DNA from: Sphingomonas sp. CBMAI 2297
GTDB taxonomy: Bacteria; Pseudomonadota; Alphaproteobacteria; Sphingomonadales; Sphingomonadaceae
Assembly (NCBI RefSeq): GCF_029870595.1
Contig: NZ_JAPDIR010000004.1
Coordinates: 62,001-126,000 of the forward strand
Reading direction: 5' to 3'
DNA length: 64,000 bases
The notes beneath the pieces are model-generated. The model ran no database searches. It was not told the origin of the DNA and saw only the letters and a list, made by a program, of their open reading frames with translations. Below, one piece after another: positions 55,936 to 64,000 of this stretch (positions are counted from its first letter, which is position 1; every line of letters begins with the position of its first letter). Both the position numbers and the translations under genes were made by a program.

Positions 55936-57951
55936 ATGTCCAGTATGCTTGCTCCGCTACTCAAAAGTGCGTTGCTGTTTGCCGGCGTTTCGGGGCTCGC
56001 CGTCTCTTCGCAGCTCACGCAGGAACAGATCCAGTGGTACAAGGTGGCGCTGGAAGCCGGCGTCCCCCGCGTGCCGCCGCCCTATATCCAGGCCAATCAG
56101 CTCGCCGATGCGCTGGTGGAATGGAAGCGACTCCAGCAGTCGGACAATTATCCCTTTTCCGACTATGCCAATTTCCTGCTGCTCCATCCCGGCTGGCCCG
56201 GCGAGAAGAGCCGCCGCGCCGCCGCCGAGACGGTGCTGGAAAGCGGCACCTGGGCGCCCGGCCTGGTCATCCGTTATTTCGAGCGTTTCCCGCCGCTGAC
56301 CGCCGCCGGGCGTACGCGCTATGCCGAAGCGCTCGCCGCCTCGGGCCGCCGCGCCGATGCCGAGGAACAGGCCCGCCGCGCCTGGCGCAACGGCGTGCTG
56401 CGCCCCCGCGACGAAACCGCGCTGCTCGCCGGCTTCGCTTCCGCGTTCACCCCGGCCGATCATGATGCCCGGATGGACAGGCTGCTCTGGGCCGGCGCGC
56501 TCACCGCCGCGCAGCGCCAGCTCGCCTATGTCTCGCCCGGCATGCGCCCGGTGTTCGATGCCCGCATCGCCTTCCGCACCAAGGCGCCGGACGCCGATGC
56601 CCGGGGTGCCGCCGCGCTCGCCATCGGCCGCGCCAATCCCGGCTTCATCGCCGATCGCGCCCTGTGGCTGCGCGACACCGGCCAGAGCCCGGCGATGCGA
56701 TCCTATCTCGCCCAGCCGCGCCAGCTCGCCTCCTATCCCGGCGACGCCGAGAAATGGTACGAGGCGCTGCTCACCGGCGCGCGCGGCGCCCAGTCGGACG
56801 GCCAGTTCAGCCTGGCCTATCAGATCGCCAGCCAGGTGGACGACGCCTACCCGCCGGGCACCGACGTCAGCGAGCAGTCCCTGGGCGAGCGCGACGACTA
56901 TACCAGCCTTACCTGGCTGGCCGGATCGGTGGCGCTCAACAATCTCGGCCGCGCGCGCGACGCGGTGGGGATGTTCGATCGCTACGGCCATGGCTCCAAG
57001 ACGCCGACCACCCAGTCCAAGGGCTTCTACTGGGCCGGGCGCGCCGCCGAGGCTTCGGGCGATCAGGCGACGGCGACGCGCTTCTATGGCAAGGCGGCCG
57101 GCTTCCCGGACGTCTATTACGGCCAGCTCGCCACCGAGCGGCTGGGCCAGCCGCTGAAGCGCCCGCCCGATTTCAACGCCAAGGTCGCCGATCCGGCGGT
57201 TCGCGATGCCTTTTTCAAGAAGGAAACGGTCCGCGCCGCGCAACTGCTCGGCACCATGGGCAATCGCCAGGACCAGGGCCTGTTCATCCGCCAGATCGCC
57301 AACGACGCGACGAGCGACACCGATCACATCCTCGCCGCCGAGCTGAGCCGCGCGATCGGCCGCCCGGACCTGGGCGTGCTGGTCGGCAAGAGCGCGCTGC
57401 AGAACGGCCTGTCCGACTATACCGCGGCGGGCTATCCGACGGTGGCGGTGCCGGCGTCGCAGCAGGATTACTGGACGATCGTCCACGCCATCGCCCGCCA
57501 GGAAAGCCAGTTCGACCGCGATGCGGTGAGCCATGCCGGCGCGCGCGGGCTGATGCAGCTGATGCCGGGCACCGCGCGCGAAGTCTCGACCAAGCTCGGC
57601 ATGAGCTACAATCCGGGCTCGCTGAACTCCGACACCGATTACAACATCCAGCTCGGCTCGACCTATTTCCAGCGGATGTACAATCTCTACGGCAGCTACC
57701 CGCTGGCGATCGCGGCCTATAATGCCGGCCCGGGCAATGTGAACAAATGGATCGCCGCCAATGGCGACCCGCGGCTGCCGGGCGGCGACATCGTTCAATG
57801 GATCGAGAAGATCCCGATCTTCGAGACCAAGAACTATGTCCAGCGCGTGATCGAGAACGCCGTGGTCTACGACCTGCTCAACCCCGAGCGCTCGCGCTCC
57901 AGGGGGCCGGCGAACACGAGCTGGTATCTGGGGAAGAACAAGCCGGGCTGA
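55936..57951 (+). CDS. Soluble lytic murein transglycosylase
   Basis: 671 residues. A hydrophobic leader (ALLFAGVSGLAVSS) is followed by about 480 residues of helical U-domain (repeated helix pairs), then a C-terminal SLT catalytic domain. The catalytic Glu is in IARQESQFDRDAVSH, with AGARGLMQLMPGTARE and YPLAIAAYNAGPGNVNKW. It cleaves peptidoglycan between MurNAc and GlcNAc, forming 1,6-anhydromuropeptides. The gene is typical of Slt70. Confidence 0.88.
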   Translation: MSSMLAPLLKSALLFAGVSGLAVSSQLTQEQIQWYKVALEAGVPRVPPPYIQANQLADALVEWKRLQQSDNYPFSDYANFLLLHPGWPGEKSRRAAAETVLESGTWAPGLVIRYFERFPPLTAAGRTRYAEALAASGRRADAEEQARRAWRNGVLRPRDETALLAGFASAFTPADHDARMDRLLWAGALTAAQRQLAYVSPGMRPVFDARIAFRTKAPDADARGAAALAIGRANPGFIADRALWLRDTGQSPAMRSYLAQPRQLASYPGDAEKWYEALLTGARGAQSDGQFSLAYQIASQVDDAYPPGTDVSEQSLGERDDYTSLTWLAGSVALNNLGRARDAVGMFDRYGHGSKTPTTQSKGFYWAGRAAEASGDQATATRFYGKAAGFPDVYYGQLATERLGQPLKRPPDFNAKVADPAVRDAFFKKETVRAAQLLGTMGNRQDQGLFIRQIANDATSDTDHILAAELSRAIGRPDLGVLVGKSALQNGLSDYTAAGYPTVAVPASQQDYWTIVHAIARQESQFDRDAVSHAGARGLMQLMPGTAREVSTKLGMSYNPGSLNSDTDYNIQLGSTYFQRMYNLYGSYPLAIAAYNAGPGNVNKWIAANGDPRLPGGDIVQWIEKIPIFETKNYVQRVIENAVVYDLLNPERSRSRGPANTSWYLGKNKPG

Positions 57952-57978
57952 TTTTACCGGCCGCCCGAAATCATCGTC

Positions 57979-58061
57979 ACCCTGAACTTGTTTCAGGGTC
58001 CAATCTTCCACAGGCGATTCCGTCGCCGGTGGCACCTTGGATGCTGAAACAAGTTCAGCAT
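57979..58061. repeat. Pair of inverted CTGAA(C/A)...TTCAG repeats
   Basis: ACCCTGAA-CTTGT-TTCAGGGT (57979-57999) and ATGCTGAA-ACAAG-TTCAGCAT (58041-58061) each form 8-bp hairpins. The 15-base cores CTGAACTTGTTTCAG and CTGAAACAAGTTCAG are exact reverse complements, so the two copies are inverted. This is the common sphingomonad intergenic repeat pattern. Confidence 0.65.
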
Positions 58062-58087
58062 GGCGAACTGGACGCTAGAAGAGGCCG

Positions 58088-58564
58088 ATGGACCGCCCCA
58101 ACTACATCACCCCCGCCGGCTATGCCGCGCTCCGGGCCGAGTATGACACGCTCTTCGCCACCGAGCGCCCCGCCCTGGTCGAGACCATCTCCTGGGCCGC
58201 CGGCAATGGCGACCGCTCGGAGAATGGCGACTATATCTATGGCCGCAAGCGCCTGCGCGAGATCGACCGGCGGCTGGGCTGGCTGTCGAGGCGGATGAAG
58301 GCGGCCAAGGTCGTCGATCCGGCGCAGCAGGCGGACAAGAGCCGCGCCTATTTCGGCGCCACCGTCACCATCGCCGACGAGGACGACAATCACCGCACGC
58401 TCACCCTGGTCGGCGACGACGAGGCCGATGCGGCCAAGGGCCTGGTCGGCTGGAACGCTCCCCTCGCCCGCGCGCTGCGCGGTGCCGGGATCGGCGACCT
58501 GCGCCGCGTCAGCCTGCCCGCCGGCGAGCGCGAATATGAAGTGATTGCGATCACCTACCCCTAG
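58088..58564 (+). CDS. greB: Transcription elongation factor GreB
   Basis: 158 residues. The N-terminal coiled coil with acidic tip (NGDRSENGDYIYGRKRLREI) and a C-terminal FKBP-like domain (YFGATVTIADEDDN, LVGDDEADAAKGLVGWNAP) match GreA/GreB; the YIYGRKRLREIDRR segment is specific to GreB. It enters the secondary channel of RNA polymerase and stimulates cleavage of backtracked transcripts. It lies just after the repeat pair. Confidence 0.9.
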   Translation: MDRPNYITPAGYAALRAEYDTLFATERPALVETISWAAGNGDRSENGDYIYGRKRLREIDRRLGWLSRRMKAAKVVDPAQQADKSRAYFGATVTIADEDDNHRTLTLVGDDEADAAKGLVGWNAPLARALRGAGIGDLRRVSLPAGEREYEVIAITYP

Positions 58565-58673
58565 CGCGCGACGAGCCGCATCCCTGCCCGATTCCCTCGC
58601 ATCTTCAAATTGATAGAGTCGCACCCAGGCCGAATAGGGATGCGGCCGGGTAAAAAAGTGAGCGTGGGGACAT

Positions 58674-58952
58674 ATGACGGCACAGCGTATCTATGTGTCG
58701 GGGCGCGTGCAGCGCGTCGGCTATCGCGACTGGACGGTGCGCGTTGCCAAGCAGCTCGGCGTGCGCGGTTGGGTTCGCAACCTGAACGACGGGCGCGTGG
58801 AACTGCTCGCCGAAGGGGATGACGAGGCCTTGACCTCGCTCACCGAAGCCTTGCGCGAAGGCCCGCCCATGGCGGTGGTCGACCATGTCGAGGCCTTCCA
58901 GACCGCGGGCGACAAGCATGCCAAGGGCTTCACCAAGCGCTTCACCGCCTGA
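58674..58952 (+). CDS. acyP: Acylphosphatase
   Basis: 92 residues. The phosphate-binding loop and catalytic Arg are in VSGRVQRVGYRDWTVRVA and the catalytic Asn in GVRGWVRNLNDGRVELLAEG. It hydrolyses acyl-phosphates such as carbamoyl- or acetyl-phosphate. Length and fold are typical of the family. It stands alone, in the same direction as greB and doxX. Confidence 0.9.
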   Translation: MTAQRIYVSGRVQRVGYRDWTVRVAKQLGVRGWVRNLNDGRVELLAEGDDEALTSLTEALREGPPMAVVDHVEAFQTAGDKHAKGFTKRFTA

Positions 58953-59073
58953 GGGCCGGCGCGCGCCCGGAAACGATCGGTTTCCGGGGCTTCGGTTGAC
59001 CGGATGGGCATGAGATGAAACATTTCAGCCTCGAAACGGCGCGCAGGGGCGTGTCCGGCGAGGAGATACAACC

Positions 59074-59454
59074 ATGCCCATTCCCGCAAGCTGGTCCGAC
59101 AAGCTGCTGAGCGTCCTGCGCATCGTCGCGGGCCTCGCCTTCCTGCAGCACGGCACGTCGAAATTCTTCGGCCTCCCGCCCTTTCCCTATCCACTCAGCC
59201 CGGTGCTCTATGCGGCGGGCACGATCGAGCTCGTCGGCGGCGCCCTGCTGGTGATCGGCCTGTTCACCCGGCCGGCGGCGTTCCTCGCCTCGGGCATGTG
59301 CGCGGTCGGCTATTTCATGGCGCACTTCCCCAAGGGCTTCTTCCCCGCCGAGAATGGCGGCGAGGCGATCCTGCTCTACTGCTTCATCTTCCTCTACCTC
59401 GCGGCTGCCGGCGGCGGCGCGTGGAGCGCGGACGCGGCGACCAGAAACGCCTGA
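59074..59454 (+). CDS. DoxX-family membrane protein
   Basis: 126 residues with four hydrophobic helices, including LLSVLRIVAGLAFLQHGTSK, GTIELVGGALLVIGLFTRPA and AILLYCFIFLYLAAAGGG. This is the DoxX/YphA-like layout. Members are linked to quinone-dependent oxidoreductases or redox stress; no specific role can be given. A convergent hairpin follows. Confidence 0.8.
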   Translation: MPIPASWSDKLLSVLRIVAGLAFLQHGTSKFFGLPPFPYPLSPVLYAAGTIELVGGALLVIGLFTRPAAFLASGMCAVGYFMAHFPKGFFPAENGGEAILLYCFIFLYLAAAGGGAWSADAATRNA

Positions 59455-59469
59455 TGCGCCCATCATGCC

Positions 59470-59495
59470 GACCGTGCCGGCACCCCGGCACGGTC
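59470..59495. terminator. Bidirectional hairpin between convergent genes
   Basis: GACCGTGCCGG (59470-59480) pairs perfectly with CCGGCACGGTC (59485-59495) over 11 bp, with loop CACC. It lies between the DoxX stop and the metallopeptidase stop, overlapping the latter by one base or so. No long T-tract follows. Confidence 0.55.
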
Positions 59496-60411
59496 AGCAG
59501 CGATAGGCGGCCAGCGCGGCCTCCAGCTTCGCCTTCACCTGCTCCGGCGGCAGCCTGGCCAGCGCATCCAGCGTCATGGTGCCGCCCAGCCGCTTCGCCA
59601 GCACATAGCCCAGATAATAGCCGAAGCGCGGCGGCCAGCTGCCCTGCGCCTTGCCGCCCTTGCCGAAGAAGAAGGTGGCATAGTCGTCCTGGTCGGTCGA
59701 GCCGAGCCTGGCGCGCACGAAGCACATCGCCTGGGCAAGCTTCGGCTCCACTTCCGGCCGGATCGGGCGCGGGATGGTGAGCAGCAATGCGCGGTCGTCC
59801 GCGCCCGGGTTCATCCGCGCGGCGACATAGACGGCCAGCCCCTCCTGCCAGAGCGAGCACCATAGCGCCGGGCAGTCCGGGAAATATCGCGCATGGTGGA
59901 AGTGGAACAGCTCGTGATCCAGGAACGGCCCGATCGTGCCGCCGTCATGGATCTTCGCGATCATGTCCGCCCCGAAGATCGCCACCGTCCTCCCGCGGAG
60001 CTCGCGCGTGCCGCCGTCCATCTCGCCCAGCGAATGGATCAGGTAGATCGGCATGGTCGGCGCATAATCGGGGAAGACACCGCGGAAATGCGCGCTGGCG
60101 GTCGCATAGGCCCCGGCGAATTCGCGCGCGGCGGCAAGGACCTTGTCGCGCGTCGGCGGATAGGCCTCGAGCGCCTTCTGGACGCGCGCGTCATATTGCG
60201 CCTCGGTGGCGCCGAAGCGCGGCTCGTAGAAGCCCGGGAGCAGCGCGTCGAACTTCGCGCGGAACGCCTTCACCCGCTCGGCGGCCGGCATGCTCGCGCT
60301 CGCCGTCGCGAAATCGTCGAACGCCTCCACCTGGGACTGGAAGGCCGGCACCTGCGCCGCGGCCGGCGATGCCGCGAGGAGCGCGGCCGCCAGGAGTATC
60401 GATCGCTTCAC
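59494..60411 (-). CDS. Putative zinc metallopeptidase (HExxH), secreted
   Basis: 305 residues with a signal peptide (KRSILLAAALLAASPAAAQ) after GTG 60411. The catalytic HELFH (HExxH) lies in FLDHELFHFHHARYFPD, with a possible third ligand further on (LWQEGLAVYVAA). It resembles DUF2268-like or related Zn peptidases of unknown substrate. The open frame continues to 60528, but the signal peptide marks the start. It converges with doxX and is divergent from the outer-membrane gene. Confidence 0.65.
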   Translation of the reverse strand: MKRSILLAAALLAASPAAAQVPAFQSQVEAFDDFATASASMPAAERVKAFRAKFDALLPGFYEPRFGATEAQYDARVQKALEAYPPTRDKVLAAAREFAGAYATASAHFRGVFPDYAPTMPIYLIHSLGEMDGGTRELRGRTVAIFGADMIAKIHDGGTIGPFLDHELFHFHHARYFPDCPALWCSLWQEGLAVYVAARMNPGADDRALLLTIPRPIRPEVEPKLAQAMCFVRARLGSTDQDDYATFFFGKGGKAQGSWPPRFGYYLGYVLAKRLGGTMTLDALARLPPEQVKAKLEAALAAYRC

Positions 60412-60597
60412 CGGAGCCCCTTTTCCGTTCACATCAACAACGCAATGCACCACGTCGCATCCGGGGAGGCAAGCGCCGGCCCCAGGATCGCCAGCGCGGT
60501 CAGGCGGACACTGTTCTCCCCGATCCACCCGCGCATCGCCTCTCCCCCTTTTGGGCCAACGCTACCGCGCGGTTCGGGGACCGTCTATGTATCCGTC

Positions 60598-61398
60598 ATG
60601 AAACGCTCGTTCCTTCTGGCCACCGCGACGCTCGCCGGGATCGGCACCGCCCAGGCGCAGGACATGCGCCCGCTCTGCCCCGACCGCCCCGGGCTCGACA
60701 CTCCCGCCTGCACGGTGGACCGGGGCCATTTCGTGATGGAGAGCGGCGCGGTCGACTGGTCGCTCGATCGCGATTCCGCCCAGCGCAGCGACAGCTGGAC
60801 CTTCGGCGACCTGCTGATCCGCTACGGCGTGACCCAGGACATGGAAGTGCAACTCGGCTGGACCGCCCTGGGCGCAGTGCGGACCCACGACCGGGCGAGC
60901 GGCACGGTGACCCATGCCAGCGGCACCGGCGACCTCACCCTGGCGATGCGCCGCAACCTCTCCCATCCCGACGGGTCGGGTTTCGCCGTGGCGGTGATGC
61001 CCTATGCCGCCCTGCCCACCGGCGGCGCGACCATCGGGGCCGGCGACTGGGGCGCCGGCCTGATCGTACCGGTCAGCTACAGCCTGACCGACAGGCTCGG
61101 CCTGTCCCTCACGCCGGAGGTCGATGCCGCGGTGGACGGCGACCGGCGCGGACGCCACCTCGCTTATGGCAGCGCGATCGGCCTGAGCACTGTCCTCACC
61201 GCCTCATTGAGCGGCGCATTCGAGCTGCAGGCGATACGTGACGAGGATCCCGACGGACACGCTACCCAGGCGCTTGCCAGCCTGTCCTTCGCCTGGCAGC
61301 CGCGGCGCGATCTCCAGCTCGACCTGGGCGCCGTCGCCGGGCTCAATGCCGCCAGCCCGGACCTGGAGCTCTATCTGGGGATCGCGCGCCGCTTCTGA
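60598..61398 (+). CDS. Outer-membrane transporter-like protein (MetA-pathway/phenol-degradation type)
   Basis: 266 residues. A signal peptide (FLLATATLAGIGTAQAQ) is followed by alternating beta-strand segments suited to an outer-membrane barrel: LLIRYGVTQDMEVQLGWTAL, FAVAVMPYAALPTGGA and LELYLGIARRF ending in an aromatic residue. It matches the common small transporter family annotated in phenol degradation and other pathways. ATG 60598 was chosen for the signal peptide. Nine bases separate it from the convergent GNAT. Confidence 0.65.
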   Translation: MKRSFLLATATLAGIGTAQAQDMRPLCPDRPGLDTPACTVDRGHFVMESGAVDWSLDRDSAQRSDSWTFGDLLIRYGVTQDMEVQLGWTALGAVRTHDRASGTVTHASGTGDLTLAMRRNLSHPDGSGFAVAVMPYAALPTGGATIGAGDWGAGLIVPVSYSLTDRLGLSLTPEVDAAVDGDRRGRHLAYGSAIGLSTVLTASLSGAFELQAIRDEDPDGHATQALASLSFAWQPRRDLQLDLGAVAGLNAASPDLELYLGIARRF

Positions 61399-61406
61399 GC
61401 CGCGCC

Positions 61407-61853
61407 TCAGGCGAGCGTCTTGCGCTGGATCACTACCGGGATGCCCTGCGCATCGGTCTCGAAGCCGGTGACATGGAACCCATGGCGCAGGTTGAGCAGG
61501 ATCATCGGGTTGTTCGCGGCACGGGTACGCGTCTCGACGAAGCGATAGCCCTCCGCCACGGCCTGCGCATGCTGCAGCCGCATCAGTTCGGAGGCCACGC
61601 CCCGGCCGCGAAGCGCGGGCGTGACGCCGCCCAGCCAGCTGTAGAGCAGCGCGTCGCCGCGGCGATAGGCCAGCTTGAAGCCCTGCCAGCGGCCCGCCTC
61701 GATCGCCAGCCACAACATGGGCGCGTCCAGCTTCGGCAGCCGATCATGCAGATAGGCGTCCGAAAAATCGGGGAAGACCGATCGGCAGAGCGCCAGCAGC
61801 GGCGCGGCGGCATCGGCCACCGCGCCCTGCCAGCGTTCATATGCGATCGGCAC
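61407..61853 (-). CDS. GNAT-family N-acetyltransferase
   Basis: 148 residues. The acetyl-CoA-binding motif A is visible as LGGVTPALRGRGVASELMR (V/I-x-P-x-x-R-G-x-G-x-A). The C-terminal strand and helix include FVETRTRAANNPMILLNLRHG. Substrate unknown. It starts five bases after the ettA stop and is probably co-transcribed with it. Confidence 0.8.
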   Translation of the reverse strand: MPIAYERWQGAVADAAAPLLALCRSVFPDFSDAYLHDRLPKLDAPMLWLAIEAGRWQGFKLAYRRGDALLYSWLGGVTPALRGRGVASELMRLQHAQAVAEGYRFVETRTRAANNPMILLNLRHGFHVTGFETDAQGIPVVIQRKTLA

Positions 61854-61858
61854 CCCGA

Positions 61859-63538
61859 TCAGCGCGTCAGCTTCTTATAGGCCAGCGCGGTCGGGCGGTC
61901 GGCCGCGTCGCCCAGGCGGCGGCGCTTGTCTTCCTCATAGGCTTCGAAATTGCCTTCGAACCATTCGACATGGCTGTTGCCTTCGAAGGCCAGGATATGC
62001 GTGGCGAGACGATCGAGGAAGAAGCGATCGTGGCTGATCACCACGGCGCAGCCCGCGAAATTCTCGATCGCCTCCTCCAGCGCGCCCAGCGTTTCCACGT
62101 CGAGGTCGTTGGTCGGCTCGTCGAGCAGCAGCACGTTGCCGCCACGCTTCAGCATCTTGGCGATGTTCACGCGGTTGCGCTCACCGCCGGAGAGCTTGCC
62201 GACATTCTTCTGCTGGTCGGCACCCTTGAAGTTGAAGGCGCCGACATAGGCGCGGGTCGACTGATCGTGCCCGTTGATCTTCATGTAATCGAGCCCGTCC
62301 GAGATTTCCTCCCAGACGTTCTTCTTGTCGTCCAGGTGATCGCGGCTCTGGTCGACATAGCCGAGACGCACCGTGGTGCCGATCTCGACCGTGCCGGTGT
62401 CCGGCGTCTCCTGGCCGGTGATCAGCTTGAACAGAGTCGACTTGCCGGCGCCGTTCGGGCCGATCACGCCGACGATGCCGCCGGCGGGGAGCGTGAACGA
62501 GAGATTCTCGAACAGCAGCTTGTCGCCATAAGCCTTGGAGATGTTCTCCACTTCGATCACCTTGCCGCCCAGGCGCTCGGGCACCTGGATGACGATCTGG
62601 GCCCCGCTCGGCTTGCGGTTCTCCTGGCTGGCGACGAGCTGGTCGAACTTGGCGATACGCGCCTTCGACTTGGTCTGGCGGCCCTTCGGGCCCTGGCGGA
62701 TCCACTCGAGCTCGTCCTTGATCGCCTTCTGGCGGCCGGATTCCTCGCGATCCTCCTGCTCCAGGCGCTTGGCCTTCTTCTCCAGATAGGTCGAGTAATT
62801 GCCCTCGTACGGGAAATACTTGCCGCGATCGATCTCGAGGATCCAGCCGACGACGTTATCGAGGAAATAGCGGTCGTGGGTGATCATCAGCACCGCGCCG
62901 GCATATTCCTTGAGGTGGTTCTCCAGCCATTCGACGCTTTCGGCGTCGAGATGGTTGGTCGGTTCGTCGAGCAGCAGGATATCCGGCTTCTGGATGAGCA
63001 GCCGGGTGAGCGCGATGCGACGCTTCTCGCCGCCCGAAAGGTTGTCGACCGCCCAGTCCGACGGCGGGCAGCGCAGCGCTTCCATCGCGATCTCGAGCTG
63101 GTTGTCCAGCGTCCAGCCGTCGACCGCGTCGATCTTGGTCTGGAGCTCGCCCATCTCCTCCATCAGCGCGTCGAAATCGGTGTCGTCCTTCGGGTCGCCC
63201 ATCTCGGCCGAGATCGCGTTGAAGCGATCAACCATGTCGGCCACTTCGCGCGCGCCGTCCTTGACGTTCTCGAGCACGTTCTTGGTCGGATCGAGCTGCG
63301 GCTCCTGCGGCAGATAGCCGACCGTGATATACTCGCCCGGCCAGGCCTCGCCCGAGAAATCCTTGTCGATGCCCGCCATGATCTTCATCAGCGTCGACTT
63401 GCCGGCGCCGTTCGGGCCGACGATGCCGATCTTGGCGCCCTGATAGAATTGCAGGTTGATGTTGTTCAGCACCGGCTTGGGAGCGCCGGGGAAGGTCTTG
63501 GTCATGTCCTTCATGACGAAGGCGTATTGGGCGGCCAC
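61859..63538 (-). CDS. ettA: Energy-dependent translational throttle protein EttA (ABC-F)
   Basis: 559 residues with two ABC nucleotide-binding domains: Walker A GPNGAGKSTLMK and GPNGAGKSTLFK; signatures LSGGEKRRIAL and LSGGERNRVNIAKML; Walker B ILLLDEPTNHLD and VLLLDEPTNDLD. The inter-domain arm includes ERLEQEDREESGRQKAI-type helices. EttA binds the ribosomal E site and throttles elongation at low ATP. GTG 63538 (MAAQYAFVMKDMTK) was chosen because it agrees with family starts; residues upstream look non-coding. Confidence 0.9.
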   Translation of the reverse strand: MAAQYAFVMKDMTKTFPGAPKPVLNNINLQFYQGAKIGIVGPNGAGKSTLMKIMAGIDKDFSGEAWPGEYITVGYLPQEPQLDPTKNVLENVKDGAREVADMVDRFNAISAEMGDPKDDTDFDALMEEMGELQTKIDAVDGWTLDNQLEIAMEALRCPPSDWAVDNLSGGEKRRIALTRLLIQKPDILLLDEPTNHLDAESVEWLENHLKEYAGAVLMITHDRYFLDNVVGWILEIDRGKYFPYEGNYSTYLEKKAKRLEQEDREESGRQKAIKDELEWIRQGPKGRQTKSKARIAKFDQLVASQENRKPSGAQIVIQVPERLGGKVIEVENISKAYGDKLLFENLSFTLPAGGIVGVIGPNGAGKSTLFKLITGQETPDTGTVEIGTTVRLGYVDQSRDHLDDKKNVWEEISDGLDYMKINGHDQSTRAYVGAFNFKGADQQKNVGKLSGGERNRVNIAKMLKRGGNVLLLDEPTNDLDVETLGALEEAIENFAGCAVVISHDRFFLDRLATHILAFEGNSHVEWFEGNFEAYEEDKRRRLGDAADRPTALAYKKLTR

Positions 63539-64000
63539 GTGGCGGTCTCCGTTCGCAGGTCTGGATATGCAGGAAGTTTGGCGGCGATGTAGCGAGCGGA
63601 CGGTCAAATGGCAACGCGGCGCCGCGCGGGCCGCCTCGACGCCGCGCTCCCATCCCCGCTACCTGCCCGCCCCCCTTACCTATCGTCTCGTCATCCCCGC
63701 GCGGGCGTGGATCCAGGGCCGTTCGGGAAACGCCGCAAGATCGAGCGCGGGAAGGAGAGGTATCAGCTGCCGCCACAGCCACCCCGTCTTGCAATGTAGG
63801 AACCGGTCTGCTGCGCTTCTCCGGCGCCTGACAGGCAGTGGCGGGGCAATGCTCAACCAACTGGTTGAACGATCGCCGCATGGTCGTGGCCAGTCAACGG
63901 AGTCAATGAATTGCAAAACCAGTCGGTTGAATATCGGCACGGCACGGTTTCGGAAACGCGGCGGAAACCCGCGCCGCATTGCCGAACGTTTCGGCTGCGG
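63539..64000. other. Right-end gene-free stretch with repeats
   Basis: The 462 bases to the window edge contain no supported gene. A degenerate copy of the GTCATCCCCGC...GATCCAGG repeat lies near 63687-63715. Two operator-like palindromes lie at 63853-63932. A gene probably starts beyond the right edge. Confidence 0.5.
63853..63932. promoter_or_regulatory. Two TetR-operator-like palindromes
   Basis: TCAACCA-AC-TGGTTGA (63853-63868) is a perfect 7-bp palindrome. A related sequence AAAACCAGTCGGTTGAAT spans 63915-63932, and the two centres are 62 bases apart. The reverse strands share TTCAACC and TGGTT. This form is typical of TetR/AcrR operators. The target gene and regulator would lie right of the window. 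Confidence 0.45.

Overview
The window is high-GC alphaproteobacterial DNA, most likely from a Sphingomonas-type bacterium. Supporting points are a UxuR-free sphingomonad-style core (MdtABC plus NodT efflux genes packed with 4-base overlaps, a propionyl-CoA/methylmalonyl-CoA locus with a PccR-type regulator, RcnB and LprI-like proteins) and short palindromic repeats scattered between genes. No taxonomic search was possible, so the genus is inference.

Bases 1-20494 are accessory. Two partial 3' ends of tRNA-Glu genes lie in the same orientation at 1177-1220 and 20451-20494. Neither has a 5' half, so the intact tRNA should lie left of the window. That would make this a tandem array: the tail of one island (1-1220) followed by a complete second island (1221-20494). 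The second island carries a tyrosine integrase next to its right end, a MobP-type relaxase with a CopG and an HTH accessory protein, a ParB-like protein, a sigma-region-4 protein, and cargo. No type IV secretion genes are visible, so it looks mobilizable rather than self-transmissible.

The most interesting cargo is at 1459-8658. A WYL-domain regulator and an overlapping nucleotidyltransferase point left. Diverging from them is a four-gene operon: a 61-residue protein, a metallo-beta-lactamase-fold (MBL) protein with a glycine-rich C-terminus, one polypeptide with E2-like, E1 (ThiF) and JAB/JAMM domains, and a second MBL protein. A four-helix membrane protein converges on the end of this operon. 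The arrangement resembles ubiquitin-like conjugation modules of antiviral defence, but no ubiquitin-like protein and no CD-NTase is recognisable. Other cargo includes an MNT-HEPN fusion, a DUF6119-like gene broken by one frameshift, and an unrecognised protein.

From 20546 on the sequence reads as chromosome. In order: a chaperone-usher fimbrial operon with two spore-coat-U pilins (20546-24867); an MdtABC-type RND pump with a NodT outer-membrane lipoprotein (25356-34328); a META/DUF4377 protein; an acyl-CoA ligase with a creatininase-family hydrolase; a leftward propionyl-CoA operon (pccB, mce, mcm, a tail-specific protease, bioB, two small proteins, pccA; 37914-47309) with its divergent regulator at 47468-48865; then mixed housekeeping and metabolic genes (class II aldolase, DODA-type dioxygenase, an orphan 2Fe-2S subunit, RcnB, two prolyl-4-hydroxylase-like enzymes, dapA, a lytic transglycosylase, greB, acylphosphatase, DoxX, a metallopeptidase, an outer-membrane protein, a GNAT and ettA).

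The propionyl-CoA operon is functionally coherent: carboxylation by PccAB, which needs biotin supplied by BioB, epimerisation, and mutation to succinyl-CoA. The right edge (63853-63932) holds two related palindromes that look like TetR-family operators for a gene beyond the window.
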